A stretch of 64,000 nt of DNA from Guptibacillus algicola (GTDB taxonomy: Bacteria > Bacillota > Bacilli > Bacillales > Guptibacillaceae): positions 62,001 to 126,000 of the forward strand of contig NZ_JAIVAF010000007.1 of assembly GCF_020171805.1 (NCBI RefSeq), written 5' to 3'. Positions 7,164-16,490 of this stretch are shown piece by piece (within the stretch, counting starts at the first letter, position 1; each line of letters begins with the position of its first letter). The notes under the pieces were generated by a model. It ran no database searches, was not told the origin of the DNA, and was given only the letters and a program-made list of their open reading frames with translations. The position numbers were made by a program, and so were the translations under genes.

Positions 7164-8357
7164 TTAATAATCTGGTTGAGATTGTAATTGTTTTGCTTTT
7201 GGTTGACGGTTCATCATCCACTGATAGAAGAATAGGATGCCAGCTACAAATATCGCTAGTGCTAAATATAGGTTTGAATATCCAAGAGAGGTTACGATCA
7301 GACCAAGGACATACGAACCGGTAGCTATTCCGATATCAAAAAGTGTGAAAAAGGTTGCTGTTGCATGAGCACTTCTTGATTCTGGAGCAGCTTGGATGGC
7401 AAGTGTTTGGAAGCTTGGAACGATCGAACCATATCCGAGACCGATAAGAGCACCTGCAACTAGAAGCATCCACGATGAACCTGTAAAGCTAAGTGTTAAT
7501 AAACCAAGTGCATAGAACATGAAAGCAGGCTTTATGACTGTATTTGGTCCTAGCGTATCAAACATTCTTCCCGTAAAGGGTCTAGAAACGAGCATAGCGA
7601 CAGCAAACACTGCGAAGAAGAAACCAGCAGCATCAAGTAATCCAATGGATTTAGCATAGAGTGAAATATAAGATATGACACTTGCATAAGAAAATGCTAG
7701 GAATAGACCTACGAGTGCGATTGGGAAAGCCCGTCGTTCGAATAAGTCATCAAGCGTGATACTTTTCTTTTTAATAGGTTCTTGAGGTTCAATCGTTTTG
7801 ACCCAGACCGTACAAAGCATTCCAATAACCATGATTGCACTCAGAACGATGAAAATAGAAAGATAGGAAACGTATTGAAGCAGCGTAAGTGCAAGAAATG
7901 GACCTGCGACTACTGCTACATTCATACTCATCGCAAAATAGCCAAGCCCTTCACCACGTCGCTCTCGTGGAATAGAATCTGCAGCTATCGCACCCGCGGC
8001 TGTTGTTACTATGCTAAACCACATCCCGTGAAAAAAGCGCAGTAACAAGAGTGGGATATAGTGATCCGTTATTGGATAGAGAAATGTAGCGACGCCGAAC
8101 ATGGCTGCACTAATCACAAGCATTTTCTTCTTACCAAATCGGTCTATTAATCTACCAGAAAAAGGTCGAACAAAGATGGCAGACAATAGGAAAATTGTAA
8201 GGATCAAACCAGCTTGAGATTCTGTTCCGCCCATCGCATCCGTAACATAAATAGGAAGTAGAGTTAGCAGAGCGTAGAACACAACAAAAATGAATAGGTT
8301 GCTGACAAAGATATTGATAAAGCTTTTTGACCAAATGGGACGTTTATTAGTCGCCAT
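7164..8357 (-). CDS. MFS transporter
   Basis: A 397-aa, 12-helix major facilitator protein. The loop 2-3 motif reads GRLIDRFGKKK, and a second GRMFDTLG copy sits in the C-terminal half. It resembles YfkF/YwoG-type drug or metabolite exporters of Bacillus. Its start overlaps the end of the MarR gene by 11 bp, so the two are translationally coupled and the transporter is probably derepressed by the ligand of that regulator. Substrate unknown. Confidence 0.8.
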   Translation of the reverse strand: MATNKRPIWSKSFINIFVSNLFIFVVFYALLTLLPIYVTDAMGGTESQAGLILTIFLLSAIFVRPFSGRLIDRFGKKKMLVISAAMFGVATFLYPITDHYIPLLLLRFFHGMWFSIVTTAAGAIAADSIPRERRGEGLGYFAMSMNVAVVAGPFLALTLLQYVSYLSIFIVLSAIMVIGMLCTVWVKTIEPQEPIKKKSITLDDLFERRAFPIALVGLFLAFSYASVISYISLYAKSIGLLDAAGFFFAVFAVAMLVSRPFTGRMFDTLGPNTVIKPAFMFYALGLLTLSFTGSSWMLLVAGALIGLGYGSIVPSFQTLAIQAAPESRSAHATATFFTLFDIGIATGSYVLGLIVTSLGYSNLYLALAIFVAGILFFYQWMMNRQPKAKQLQSQPDY

Positions 8358-8781
8358 ATGATATCACTTCTTTCTGAAATTCAATTTTGTTTAACAAGTT
8401 CATGAACTGAACCTGTTCATCTTCAGTGAGGTGAGAAAGTAACGACTTTTCCAACTGAAAGATAGCGTTTTTAATAGCTGGAAGTTTACTTTCTGCATAA
8501 TCAGTCAGATATACAATACGTTCTCGTTTGTCTTTTCCTTCAGAACGGCAAATCCAATGATTACTTTCCATACGTGCAAGTGTACGAGTAGTCGTAGGTG
8601 CTTCGACATTCAAGTATTGCCAAATGTCTGTTTGCTTCATTGGGCCGTATTGATCAAGACAATAAAGAATTGCCCATTGTGAGCTGTATAAGTTATATTC
8701 CTTTAGTTTTTCGTTAGCTTCTTTCGTTATTAAGCGAACCTTTTGATTTAGAGAATGAAAGATGTCGTTTGTTGAAATCAT
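8347..8781 (-). CDS. MarR family transcriptional regulator
   Basis: A 144-aa winged-helix protein. Helices around SSQWAILYCLDQYGPMKQTDIWQYL and the recognition helix in APTTTRTLARME precede the wing, seen as SEGKDKRERIVYLT. I start at the ATG at 8781, which has GGAGG 6 nt upstream; a longer frame adds 15 residues without a ribosome site. It heads a two-gene operon with the MFS exporter and has a perfect 12-bp palindrome just upstream, fitting autoregulation. Confidence 0.8.
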   Translation of the reverse strand: MISTNDIFHSLNQKVRLITKEANEKLKEYNLYSSQWAILYCLDQYGPMKQTDIWQYLNVEAPTTTRTLARMESNHWICRSEGKDKRERIVYLTDYAESKLPAIKNAIFQLEKSLLSHLTEDEQVQFMNLLNKIEFQKEVISYGD

Positions 8782-8804
8782 ATAAGCCTCCGTTACACAA
8801 TTAC

Positions 8805-8816
8805 TTACCATGGTAA
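8805..8816. promoter_or_regulatory. Palindrome, candidate MarR operator
   Basis: TTACCATGGTAA is a perfect 12-bp dyad starting 24 bp upstream of the MarR start codon, the usual place for an autoregulatory MarR operator. Confidence 0.5.
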
Positions 8817-8993
8817 ATAAAATCATAAGGTACAGTGTAACGTGTGAAGATGGGGAAGTAAAGGAAGCTGAACTTCACAGAAAATTCAATTGAAAAGAGA
8901 GGCAGAGAACGTGTCAATAACAATGGCTTTCCGCGAAATTTGCATTATTTCCGTGGAAATAGGCAGATATACTCGAAACGACTTTATGTGGAT

Positions 8994-9024
8994 GAAAAAA
9001 GCCAGAGATAAGGTTATCTCTGGC
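8994..9024 (-). terminator. Terminator of the Rieske flavoprotein gene
   Basis: A perfect 10-bp stem (9001-9010 with 9015-9024) followed on the minus strand by a T6 run. Confidence 0.85.
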
Positions 9025-9031
9025 GGTATTC

Positions 9032-10567
9032 CTATTCAAGTTCATCTGATAAATTTGTAAGCGGCCTGTCCGCTGGTCCTTCGACAACTTTACCGTCATA
9101 ACCGAAACGAGATCCATGACACGGACAATCCCAAGTTCGGTCACCATCATTCCACTCGACTTCACAATAGAGATGAGTGCACGTGGTATCAACGAGGTGA
9201 ACGGCCCCATCTGAATCTTTATACGCGCCAGCTCTTCTCCCGTTGATTCGAACCACAGCACCCTCATCATCTTGTAACTCTGAAATTTTCTTCTTAGGTA
9301 TAGATAGCTTCCCTTTTACAAAATGGCCTGCAACATCGGCATTTTGTACCATGAATGTCTTGATGCTTGGATCTGCATAAAACCTGGATGGTGAAAATAA
9401 CTCCTTATAAGGATTATCGTTTCCTAATACGTAATCTTTGAAAAGTAGGGCAGCAGCAGTACCATTTGTCATACCCCATTTGTGAAACCCAGTTGCGATC
9501 AAAACATTACTCTGTTTGTTCGTTACAGGCCCTATGTACGGAAGCTTATCAAGAGTATAAAAGTCCTCAGCAGACCATCTGTATGCAACTTCTTTGACCC
9601 CAAGCGTTTCTTCCGCAAAGAATTTAAGTGCTTTATAATGATCGCTCAATCTATTTCCTTGCCCTGTTTTATGACTTTCACCTCCAAAAAGCACTAACTT
9701 TTCACCGTTAAAGGTGTGGCTTCTTAGAGATCGTTTAGGGTCTTCAGCACTTAAGTACATTCCACCGGGAAAAGGTTCTTTTGTTGTAGCTGCTACTACA
9801 TAAGATGCTTCTGCATACATCCGTGAGAAATAAAGAGCGTTGCCGTCATAGAAAGGGAAATGTGAGCACGCTAACACATGATTGCACGTAACAGTAGGAC
9901 CGTTTTTTGTTACAACGACTGGCTTCGTACCTTGCTGAACATCGATCGCAACAGTTTGTTCATAAACGTGACCACCCATTTCAACGAATTTCTCGACAAG
10001 GGGTGTTAAATAAGCAACAGGATCAAACTGAGCCTGATTTCTCATTAAAATACCCGCATTAATTTTGAGATCAAGAGGCAAGCTGTTCACGAATTCACCA
10101 TGTATACCAAGCTGCTGGTAAGCCCGCATTTCATTCGTTAATTTTCTAGCGTACTCTGGCGTCGTTGCATAAAGGTACGCTTCTTCTTCAGAGAACGAAC
10201 ATGATAGAGATGCCTTTTCAATCGTCTGTTTAATGAACTGTAGAGCTTCTGTATTTGCTTGATAGTATTGCTGTGCTTTTTCTTTTCCAAAATGATTAAG
10301 AAACTCATCGTAAATTAAGTCATGCTGAGCTGTGATCTTTGCTGTTGTATGACCGGTCGTTCCGTGTAATAACTGATTTGCCTCAAGAAGAACAACACGA
10401 ATCCCTTCGTTTGCAAGAAGATAAGCAGACGTAATGCCCGCTATTCCTCCACCTACAACCACAACGTCTGCTTCAATATTTTCTTCAAGCGCTTGATAAC
10501 GTGTGAGTGTTTTGTTTACCTGCCAGACAGGTTCTGGGGCATCTGGCAAATGCTTATTTGATTTCAA
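9032..10567 (-). CDS. yhfW: FAD-dependent oxidoreductase with C-terminal Rieske [2Fe-2S] domain (YhfW-like)
   Basis: A 511-aa fusion. The N-terminal about 400 residues form a DAO-type FAD oxidoreductase with the dinucleotide motif VVVGGGIAGITSAYLL near residue 35, and TGFHKWGMTNG near 367. The C-terminal about 90 residues are a Rieske domain with cluster ligands in CTHLYCEVEW and CPCHGSRF. The same architecture is seen in B. subtilis YhfW, whose substrate is unknown. The TTG start has AAGGAGG at good spacing. It has its own terminator, so it is monocistronic. Confidence 0.85.
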   Translation of the reverse strand: MKSNKHLPDAPEPVWQVNKTLTRYQALEENIEADVVVVGGGIAGITSAYLLANEGIRVVLLEANQLLHGTTGHTTAKITAQHDLIYDEFLNHFGKEKAQQYYQANTEALQFIKQTIEKASLSCSFSEEEAYLYATTPEYARKLTNEMRAYQQLGIHGEFVNSLPLDLKINAGILMRNQAQFDPVAYLTPLVEKFVEMGGHVYEQTVAIDVQQGTKPVVVTKNGPTVTCNHVLACSHFPFYDGNALYFSRMYAEASYVVAATTKEPFPGGMYLSAEDPKRSLRSHTFNGEKLVLFGGESHKTGQGNRLSDHYKALKFFAEETLGVKEVAYRWSAEDFYTLDKLPYIGPVTNKQSNVLIATGFHKWGMTNGTAAALLFKDYVLGNDNPYKELFSPSRFYADPSIKTFMVQNADVAGHFVKGKLSIPKKKISELQDDEGAVVRINGRRAGAYKDSDGAVHLVDTTCTHLYCEVEWNDGDRTWDCPCHGSRFGYDGKVVEGPADRPLTNLSDELE

Positions 10568-10628
10568 TAGGATAACCTCCTTATAAGGATGAACCCTCCT
10601 ATTTTTACCAAAAAAGAAAAATTGATTC

Positions 10629-10661
10629 TAAAAAAGACTTATCCCTTAACTAGGATAAGTC
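10629..10661 (-). terminator. Terminator of the ABC-F gene
   Basis: A 9-bp stem (10636-10644 with 10653-10661) is followed on the minus strand by a T6 run. Confidence 0.8.
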
Positions 10662-10670
10662 TCATTATAT

Positions 10671-12227
10671 TTAGACTAATTTAGTTGTCCAATCTTCACA
10701 GTTCCATACATCCGTTGCGACATCTTGGTAGAATTCAGGTTCGTGGGAAATTAGAATGATGCTCCCTTTATATTCCTGTAATGCGCGTTTTAACTCTGCT
10801 TTCGCTTCAACGTCTAGGTGGTTAGTAGGCTCATCGAGTACGAGTAGATTCGTTTCATTATTTAACAATTTACAGAGGCGGACTTTGGCTTTTTCCCCTC
10901 CACTTAATACGTCTACCTTACTCTCGATGTGTTTTGTTGTTAATCCACATTTAGCTAAAGCTGCACGAATTTGTGCCTGACTGTAGTGAGGGAATTCCCT
11001 CCATACTTCTTCAATACATGTGTTGTTGGTTCTGGTTTTGATTTCTTGTTCGAAATAACCAATATAAAGGTAATCGCCTTTTTCTACTGAACCACTTATG
11101 GGCTTGATCTCACCAAGAATACTCCGTAATAGTGTTGTCTTACCAATACCATTTGCACCCATCAAAGCAATTTTCTGACCTCGTTCCATAGTCAGATTAA
11201 GAGGGCGAGAAAGAGGCTCATCATACCCAATGACAAGGTCGTTCGTTTCAAAAACTAACTTTCCTGATGCTCGAGCAGATTTGAATCTAAACTCAGGTTT
11301 AGGTTTCTCTTTAGATAGCTCGATCACATCCATCTTATCCAGTTTCTTTTGTCTAGACATCGCCATATTACGAGTTGCGACACGCGCTTTGTTTCGTGCA
11401 ACGAAATCTTTCAGCTGAGAAATTTCCTGCTGTTGTTTTTTGTAGGCAGATTCCAACTGCTGTTTTCTCACTTCATAAACTTCACGGAAGTTATCGTAAT
11501 CACCCACATACCTTGTAAGCTCTTGATTTTCCATGTGATAGATCAAGTTAATAACGCTGTTTACGAAAGGAATATCATGTGAAATCAGAATAAATGCATT
11601 CTCATATTCCTGTAAATATCTCCTTAACCAAACAATATGCTGTTCATCAAGATAGTTTGTCGGCTCATCGAGTAGAAGGATTTCGGGTTTCTCAAGGAGA
11701 AGCTTAGCAAGGAGTACTTTCGTTCTCTGTCCACCACTTAAATCTTGCACGTCTTTTTCGAGGCCGATTTCATCAAGACCAAGTCCACGAGCAATTTCTT
11801 CTACTTTGGCATCAATTACGTAAAAGTCATTGTTTGTAAGCATGTCCTGGAGTGTGCCGGTTTCTTCCATTAACTTTTCGAGTTCTTCAGGAGATGCTTC
11901 GCCCATTTTTGCGAAAAGCTCATTCATTTCTGTTTCGTAGTCAAAGAGATACTGAAACGCTCCCCTTAGCGCATCACGAATCGACATCCCTTTCTCTAAA
12001 ACTGTATGTTGGTCAAGATAACCAACTCTTACGTTTTTTGACCACTCTATAGATCCCTCATCAGGCTCCAATTTACCAGTAATGATGTTCATGAAGGTAG
12101 ACTTACCTTCGCCATTCGCGCCAACTAACCCAATATGTTCACCTTTTAGTAGTCGAAAAGAAACATCATCAAAAATTGCTCGGTCACCAAAGCCGTGAGT
12201 AAGGTTCTTCACGGTTAATATACTCAT
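10671..12227 (-). CDS. yfmM: ABC-F type ribosomal ATPase YfmM
   Basis: A 518-aa protein with two ABC domains and no membrane segments. Walker A motifs are GANGEGKST (about residue 36) and GANGIGKTT (about 353); signature motifs are LSGGQRTKV and LSGGEKAKV; a charged inter-domain linker of about 80 residues (KKQQQEISQLKDFVARNK onwards) forms the helical hairpin that reaches the ribosomal P/E site. Length and the N-terminal ILTVKNLTHGFGDRAIF match B. subtilis YfmM. ABC-F proteins relieve stalled ribosomes or protect them from antibiotics; the closest family members are housekeeping factors rather than resistance genes. Confidence 0.85.
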   Translation of the reverse strand: MSILTVKNLTHGFGDRAIFDDVSFRLLKGEHIGLVGANGEGKSTFMNIITGKLEPDEGSIEWSKNVRVGYLDQHTVLEKGMSIRDALRGAFQYLFDYETEMNELFAKMGEASPEELEKLMEETGTLQDMLTNNDFYVIDAKVEEIARGLGLDEIGLEKDVQDLSGGQRTKVLLAKLLLEKPEILLLDEPTNYLDEQHIVWLRRYLQEYENAFILISHDIPFVNSVINLIYHMENQELTRYVGDYDNFREVYEVRKQQLESAYKKQQQEISQLKDFVARNKARVATRNMAMSRQKKLDKMDVIELSKEKPKPEFRFKSARASGKLVFETNDLVIGYDEPLSRPLNLTMERGQKIALMGANGIGKTTLLRSILGEIKPISGSVEKGDYLYIGYFEQEIKTRTNNTCIEEVWREFPHYSQAQIRAALAKCGLTTKHIESKVDVLSGGEKAKVRLCKLLNNETNLLVLDEPTNHLDVEAKAELKRALQEYKGSIILISHEPEFYQDVATDVWNCEDWTTKLV

Positions 12228-12493
12228 AGGAAAAACACCCTTTATTTTTGTTTAACAATCTTCATTGATTATATATGACAAAACTACTTGATGAAAGGCG
12301 AAGAGAGTCTAAAATCCTGGTAATTTATATAAATTGCCTTTTTCTAGTTCAAAAGTCATCCTTGTGACGTGTTTAGGTCTAAAGTATTGAAGAAATTAAG
12401 GAACATTTACATCGTGTTTCAGTCCTCTTAATAGTGTACGTTTATGCTAGAGTCAGCCGTCAAGAGGCTACTATATCGGGGGAGGAATTACGA

Positions 12494-13660
12494 ATGAGCA
12501 CTACGCGGAATCGTGTACTGGGGATTGTTGGATTGATGATCGCCTTATCACTAGTATTTTTGTACATGTCCATTACACCTTCAAATGCTAACGGATCGGG
12601 AACATCTTCATCACCTTATTCTGTAGCACAAGGCATTGTGAACCAAGGAGAAACAGGCGTAACGGTAGAAGGCTATATCGTTGGGAAACCTGAATCCACG
12701 TCTTCTGTTTCAACAAGCAACTTTCAGGATGATTATTCAATGGCTATCGCTGATCAAGCAGGGGAGTCTAATATGGATGACATGTTGTTTGTCCAAATCC
12801 CATCTCAGTTCAGAAGTCAATATGGGTTAAAGAGCAATCCTGGTTTAATGGGTGAAAAAATCAAAGTTTCTGGATCGTTGACTGATTATTTCGCTCACCC
12901 AGGTGAGAAGAGTGTCACTGCAATGGAATTGACAGGTAACGATGGGAGTGGTGGCTCCGGTGGATCTGGAGGAGAGTATGAAACATATTATAGCTCTGCT
13001 GAAGGAAAAACAGGTAGTGCTCTAAAATCAGAACTTCATATGATTATCGATGACCATACCGAACTTTCCTACAGTCAGGTTTGGGATGCTCTACGAGTAA
13101 CTGATGAAGATCCAAACAATACGAATAATGTGATCTTGCTTTACAGTGGCTGGTCTAAGAGTAAATATGAGAACGGTGGAAATGTTGATGATTGGAACCG
13201 TGAACACGTATGGGCCAAGTCACATGGTGATTTTGGAACAGCAATGGGTCCTGGTACAGATATTCATCATTTGCGACCAACTGATGTAACGGTCAATGGT
13301 TCAAGAGGAAACCTTGACTTTGATAATGGTGGCTCTCCAAATTCAGAGGCACCAGGTAATTATTACGATAGTGATTCTTTTGAACCTCGCGACAGCGTAA
13401 AAGGTGATGTTGCGAGAATGATTTTCTACATGGCTGTTCGGTACGAAGGAGATAGTGGGGAAGTAGACCTTGAGGTAAACAACCAGGTAAGCAACGGATC
13501 TACTCCTTATATCGGTAAAGTATCAGTACTCAAAGCATGGCACGAAATGGATCCTGTAGACAATTTTGAAAGAAATCGAAATGACGTTATTTATAATCAA
13601 TACCAGCACAATCGTAACCCCTTCATTGATCACCCTGAATGGGTTGAATCGATCTGGTAA
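12494..13660 (+). CDS. Secreted endonuclease I family nuclease with N-terminal OB-like domain
   Basis: A 388-aa exported protein. A signal or anchor segment (residues 7-27) is followed by an OB-fold-like domain starting at SSPYSVAQGIV (DUF6359 type), a glycine/serine linker (GSGGSGGSGGE), and a nuclease domain with the endonuclease I core: DDWNREHVWAKSHGDFG and DIHHLRPTDVTVNGSRGNLDFDN. B. subtilis Bsn/YurI is a related extracellular ribonuclease. It probably degrades environmental nucleic acids for phosphate or nucleoside salvage. The ATG at 12494 has GGGGGAGG upstream; the longer frame lacks this site. Confidence 0.85.
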   Translation: MSTTRNRVLGIVGLMIALSLVFLYMSITPSNANGSGTSSSPYSVAQGIVNQGETGVTVEGYIVGKPESTSSVSTSNFQDDYSMAIADQAGESNMDDMLFVQIPSQFRSQYGLKSNPGLMGEKIKVSGSLTDYFAHPGEKSVTAMELTGNDGSGGSGGSGGEYETYYSSAEGKTGSALKSELHMIIDDHTELSYSQVWDALRVTDEDPNNTNNVILLYSGWSKSKYENGGNVDDWNREHVWAKSHGDFGTAMGPGTDIHHLRPTDVTVNGSRGNLDFDNGGSPNSEAPGNYYDSDSFEPRDSVKGDVARMIFYMAVRYEGDSGEVDLEVNNQVSNGSTPYIGKVSVLKAWHEMDPVDNFERNRNDVIYNQYQHNRNPFIDHPEWVESIW

Positions 13661-13663
13661 GAA

Positions 13664-13707
13664 CTAAAGCACCTGCCGTCTTCAAGGATGGCAGGTGCTT
13701 TAGTTTT
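13664..13707. terminator. Bidirectional terminator
   Basis: A 14-bp stem (13664-13677 with 13690-13703) between convergent genes. Confidence 0.8.
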
Positions 13708-14596
13708 ATAGATTACGCATTAATCGTTTAGCGATTTCTTCATAGTGGTCCTTTGTAATGCCAGGTGCAAACTCTTCAGGTAAATCATCTAAATTAGGTA
13801 TTTTAGCTCCTTGTGGTGCTCCTTCAAACACTTCTAAAGGCCTTCCGTTTTCAGGGTTTGTTCCTTTCCAAATTTGACGAATTCCTTGATATTCACCATC
13901 ACTCCATGTGTAAAGAACATTGTTCAATCCGCGTTCTTCAAACTTCCTTGCATAGTCGAATTTTGAATTACTTAGGTTAGGAACCGGTAACATTTTAGTC
14001 AAATCAGTACCAGTTGCAATCTCGATCGCTTTTGCATAGGCGAGTACATGAGTGCCGCCTCGAACAAGTAAATAGCCAATCATTTCTCTTGCGGTAGGAT
14101 GGTCGGTCATTTCATATACGCGCATCTTATGGGCTCTTGCCCCAATTTCAAGGAAGAAATTATGCATTAAATCGAGTACAAGGTTTCCGCTACTGAATAC
14201 ATAATCTCCCCGCCATGAGTTTCCCATGGAATCTGCACCTAGTGCTGTTTGAGCAGTTGCAACGAACTGTGCTGTATTTCTGGCATCCTTTCCGTTTTGG
14301 AGGGGGGTGATGTCAGGAGGTCCAGGGAAGGTGCTCCCCTTAGTCAATAAGTTGATCGATGTTGTGACGAGCTCCACGTGTCCAAATTCTTCTGCAGTAA
14401 TACTTGCTACTAGGTCATAAAAGGGCTTTAATTTCTTCTTTTGTCGAAAACTAAACGATTGAAACATGTAATTGTTTAAGGTGGACATTTCTCCAAATCG
14501 TCCCCCAAGTAAATCTTGTACAGCTGCCGCCGCGTTAGCGTCGCCATGCTCAGGGATAGGAAGATCAATCAATTGTTTGTTAATACGCTTAAACAT
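13706..14596 (-). CDS. Manganese catalase (YdbD/CotJC family)
   Basis: A 296-aa ferritin-like four-helix protein. The dimanganese ligands of the family are visible in order: GRFGEMSTLNNY (Glu), TAEEFGHVELV (Glu and His), FFLEIGARAHKMRVYEMTDHPTAR cut here for length (Glu), and GGTHVLAYAKAIE (His). It disproportionates hydrogen peroxide without heme. In Bacillus these enzymes are general stress (YdbD) or spore coat (CotJC) proteins; the length and C-terminal tail fit YdbD better. It is probably co-transcribed with the small DUF2642 gene 20 bp upstream. Confidence 0.85.
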   Translation of the reverse strand: MFKRINKQLIDLPIPEHGDANAAAAVQDLLGGRFGEMSTLNNYMFQSFSFRQKKKLKPFYDLVASITAEEFGHVELVTTSINLLTKGSTFPGPPDITPLQNGKDARNTAQFVATAQTALGADSMGNSWRGDYVFSSGNLVLDLMHNFFLEIGARAHKMRVYEMTDHPTAREMIGYLLVRGGTHVLAYAKAIEIATGTDLTKMLPVPNLSNSKFDYARKFEERGLNNVLYTWSDGEYQGIRQIWKGTNPENGRPLEVFEGAPQGAKIPNLDDLPEEFAPGITKDHYEEIAKRLMRNL

Positions 14597-14616
14597 AATT
14601 GGCCTCCCGTCTTTTA

Positions 14617-14832
14617 CTAGTTAGGAAACACCCAGACTATTTGTTGGATACGAATAAAGAAAGGAACTTGATTTACCTGTACTACAATATGATCAGGCAT
14701 GACTGTACTCAGTACTCCGCGTAATGATCCTCTCGTCGTTTCCACAGTAACCATGCTGCCATTAATCGATTGAAGAGTTTCATACACATACGGATCAACA
14801 AGACTTGTGAGTGTTGGGTATTGTTCATTCAC
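14617..14832 (-). CDS. Small DUF2642/YuzF-like protein
   Basis: A 71-aa protein with the DUF2642 pattern: a strand-rich core, VTVETTRGSLRGVLSTVMPDHIVVQ, resembling an Sm-like small beta-barrel. YuzF and the spore protein GerQ-associated small proteins share this type of domain, but no role is established. It starts at GTG 14832 and lies just upstream of the manganese catalase on the same strand, so a joint stress or spore function is likely. Confidence 0.65.
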   Translation of the reverse strand: MNEQYPTLTSLVDPYVYETLQSINGSMVTVETTRGSLRGVLSTVMPDHIVVQVNQVPFFIRIQQIVWVFPN

Positions 14833-15007
14833 CTATTCCATCTCCCTCCTAACAAGGTCTACACTTTTCTAACTTACGCAAATGGGAGGTTGTCATAGTC
14901 GTTTTTAACAAAGAATTTATTAGGGAAACTACATGAAGATACAAGTCAAAATAAAAAGAGGATCGAACTTGAATGAATCATTCTGTGTTAAACTATATAA
15001 TGTCAGA

Positions 15008-15025
15008 CTATTCAAAAATGAATAG
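15008..15025. promoter_or_regulatory. CTATTCA-N4-TGAATAG dyad, copy 1
   Basis: A perfect 7-4-7 dyad located 6 bp after a TATAAT element (14996-15001), in front of the sigma-54 activator gene. Copies 2 and 3 share the same half-sites, so this is probably the binding site of the activator and used here for autoregulation. Confidence 0.6.
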
Positions 15026-15070
15026 TTGTAGGTAGTGATATAGAATGGTATCAGAGCAATGGGGATGAAA

Positions 15071-15088
15071 CTATTCAGATATGAATAA
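15071..15088. promoter_or_regulatory. CTATTCA-N4-TGAATAA dyad, copy 2
   Basis: Second copy of the dyad, ending 12 bp before the activator start codon. Confidence 0.6.
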
Positions 15089-15100
15089 CAGGAGGACACC

Positions 15101-16468
15101 ATGGATAGTTGGAACGAATACAAAGCAATTTTTCATTCACTGCAAGATGATATTTTAGTAACAGATCCTGATGGTTTCATAGTTAAGGCGAGTGAGGGGA
15201 CAGGAACTGTATACGGCGTAAAGACAAAGGATTTAATGGGAAGGTCCGTGTATGATCTTGAAAAAGAAGGTTTGTTCACCCCTCTAGCTACTCCTAAGGT
15301 AGTTCAGTCAAATAAACGTGTAACGTTTGTCCAGACAGGACCAAACGACCAAAAACTGCTCGTTACGGGCTTGCCTGTACATGATGAGAACGGAAAGCTC
15401 ATTCGCATCGTTAGCTATTCTCACGATGTTACCGAACTGATGGAAATCAAAGCAGGGATGGAAGAAATGTCGGCAGAGATGGAGAGAGTTCGTAATGAGC
15501 TCAATTGGCTGAAGTCACAGCAGGATACAGTTGATGGCATTATCGGTCGAAGTGAAGACATAAGAAAATTAGTAGCGACAGCAAAGCAAATTTCCGGAGT
15601 AGATGTGAATGTACTTCTATTAGGAGAGTCAGGCGTAGGAAAGTCGGAGATGGCTCGTTTTATTCATAAACAGAGTGAGCGCAGGGACCATCCATTTATA
15701 GAGGTGAACTGCGGTGCTATTCCTGAATCGCTTTTTGAAGCAGAGCTTTTTGGTTATGAAGATGGTGCCTTTACTGGAGCGAGAAAAGGTGGACGAATGG
15801 GCCTAGCGGAGCTTGCCGAAGGAGGAACGCTGTTTCTGGATGAAGTCGGAGAGTTGTCTTTATCGAACCAGGTAAAAGTGTTAAAGCTTATTCAAGAAAA
15901 GAGATTCTATCGAGTAGGGGGAAGAAAGGAGATTCACTCAGATTTTCGACTTGTAAGTGCAACGAATCGAGATTTGGAGAAAGCAGTATCTGAGAAGTTA
16001 TTTCGTGAAGATTTATACTTTCGACTTAATGTTGTGCCGATTACTCTTACGCCATTAAGGGATAGGAGAGAGGATATCATTCCACTGGTTCACAACTTCC
16101 TAAACAAATTTTGTCAGCAATACAATCGCAAGAGGGTTATGGATAAGAAGGTACTGCATGAATTAAGTCAACTCGATTGGAGAGGAAATGTGAGAGAATT
16201 AATGAATTTGATCGAGCGGGTTGTGGTCACGTCCAATACACCTATTATTCATCTAGATGACTTACCAGAACCGTATCGGTTGAAAGAGGATACCTATTCA
16301 GAAATGAATAATTTTAGTGAGAGCTTACAAGAATCATTAGAAAAAGTGGAAAAAAGGAAAATAGAAGAAGCAAAACGAAAATTTAGGACGACTACCAAAA
16401 TGGCAGAAGCACTAGGGATCAGCCAGCCTAGTGTGGTGAGAAAGATGAAAAAATACAGAATAAACTGA
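15101..16468 (+). CDS. PAS-domain sigma-54 dependent transcriptional activator
   Basis: A 455-aa enhancer-binding protein. Residues 1-115 form a PAS sensor; a short coiled coil (EEMSAEMERVRNELNWLKSQ) leads to the AAA+ domain with Walker A GESGVGKSE (about 173), the sigma-54 contact loop GAFTGA (about 222), and the GGTLFLDEVGEL Walker B region. A Fis-type helix-turn-helix ends the protein (TTTKMAEALGISQPSVVRKM). It directly precedes a perfect -24/-12 promoter and the YjiH/aminotransferase operon, its evident target. The PAS domain suggests a small-molecule or redox signal. The architecture resembles the GabR-type sigma-54 activators of the B. cereus group. Confidence 0.88.
   Translation: MDSWNEYKAIFHSLQDDILVTDPDGFIVKASEGTGTVYGVKTKDLMGRSVYDLEKEGLFTPLATPKVVQSNKRVTFVQTGPNDQKLLVTGLPVHDENGKLIRIVSYSHDVTELMEIKAGMEEMSAEMERVRNELNWLKSQQDTVDGIIGRSEDIRKLVATAKQISGVDVNVLLLGESGVGKSEMARFIHKQSERRDHPFIEVNCGAIPESLFEAELFGYEDGAFTGARKGGRMGLAELAEGGTLFLDEVGELSLSNQVKVLKLIQEKRFYRVGGRKEIHSDFRLVSATNRDLEKAVSEKLFREDLYFRLNVVPITLTPLRDRREDIIPLVHNFLNKFCQQYNRKRVMDKKVLHELSQLDWRGNVRELMNLIERVVVTSNTPIIHLDDLPEPYRLKEDTYSEMNNFSESLQESLEKVEKRKIEEAKRKFRTTTKMAEALGISQPSVVRKMKKYRIN
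16294..16311. promoter_or_regulatory. CTATTCA-N4-TGAATAA dyad, copy 3 (candidate enhancer)
   Basis: A third copy of the dyad inside the 3' end of the activator gene. Its centre lies about 196 bp upstream of the predicted sigma-54 start site, the normal distance for an upstream activating sequence. Confidence 0.6.
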
Positions 16469-16472
16469 CAAT

Positions 16473-16488
16473 TGGCACATATCTTGCA
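16473..16488 (+). promoter_or_regulatory. Sigma-54 (SigL) -24/-12 promoter
   Basis: TGGCAC (16473-16478), 5 bp, TTGCA (16484-16488) is a perfect match to the -24/-12 consensus. The predicted start is about 16499. It lies between the activator gene and the yjiH/aminotransferase operon. Confidence 0.88.
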
Positions 16489-16490
16489 TT

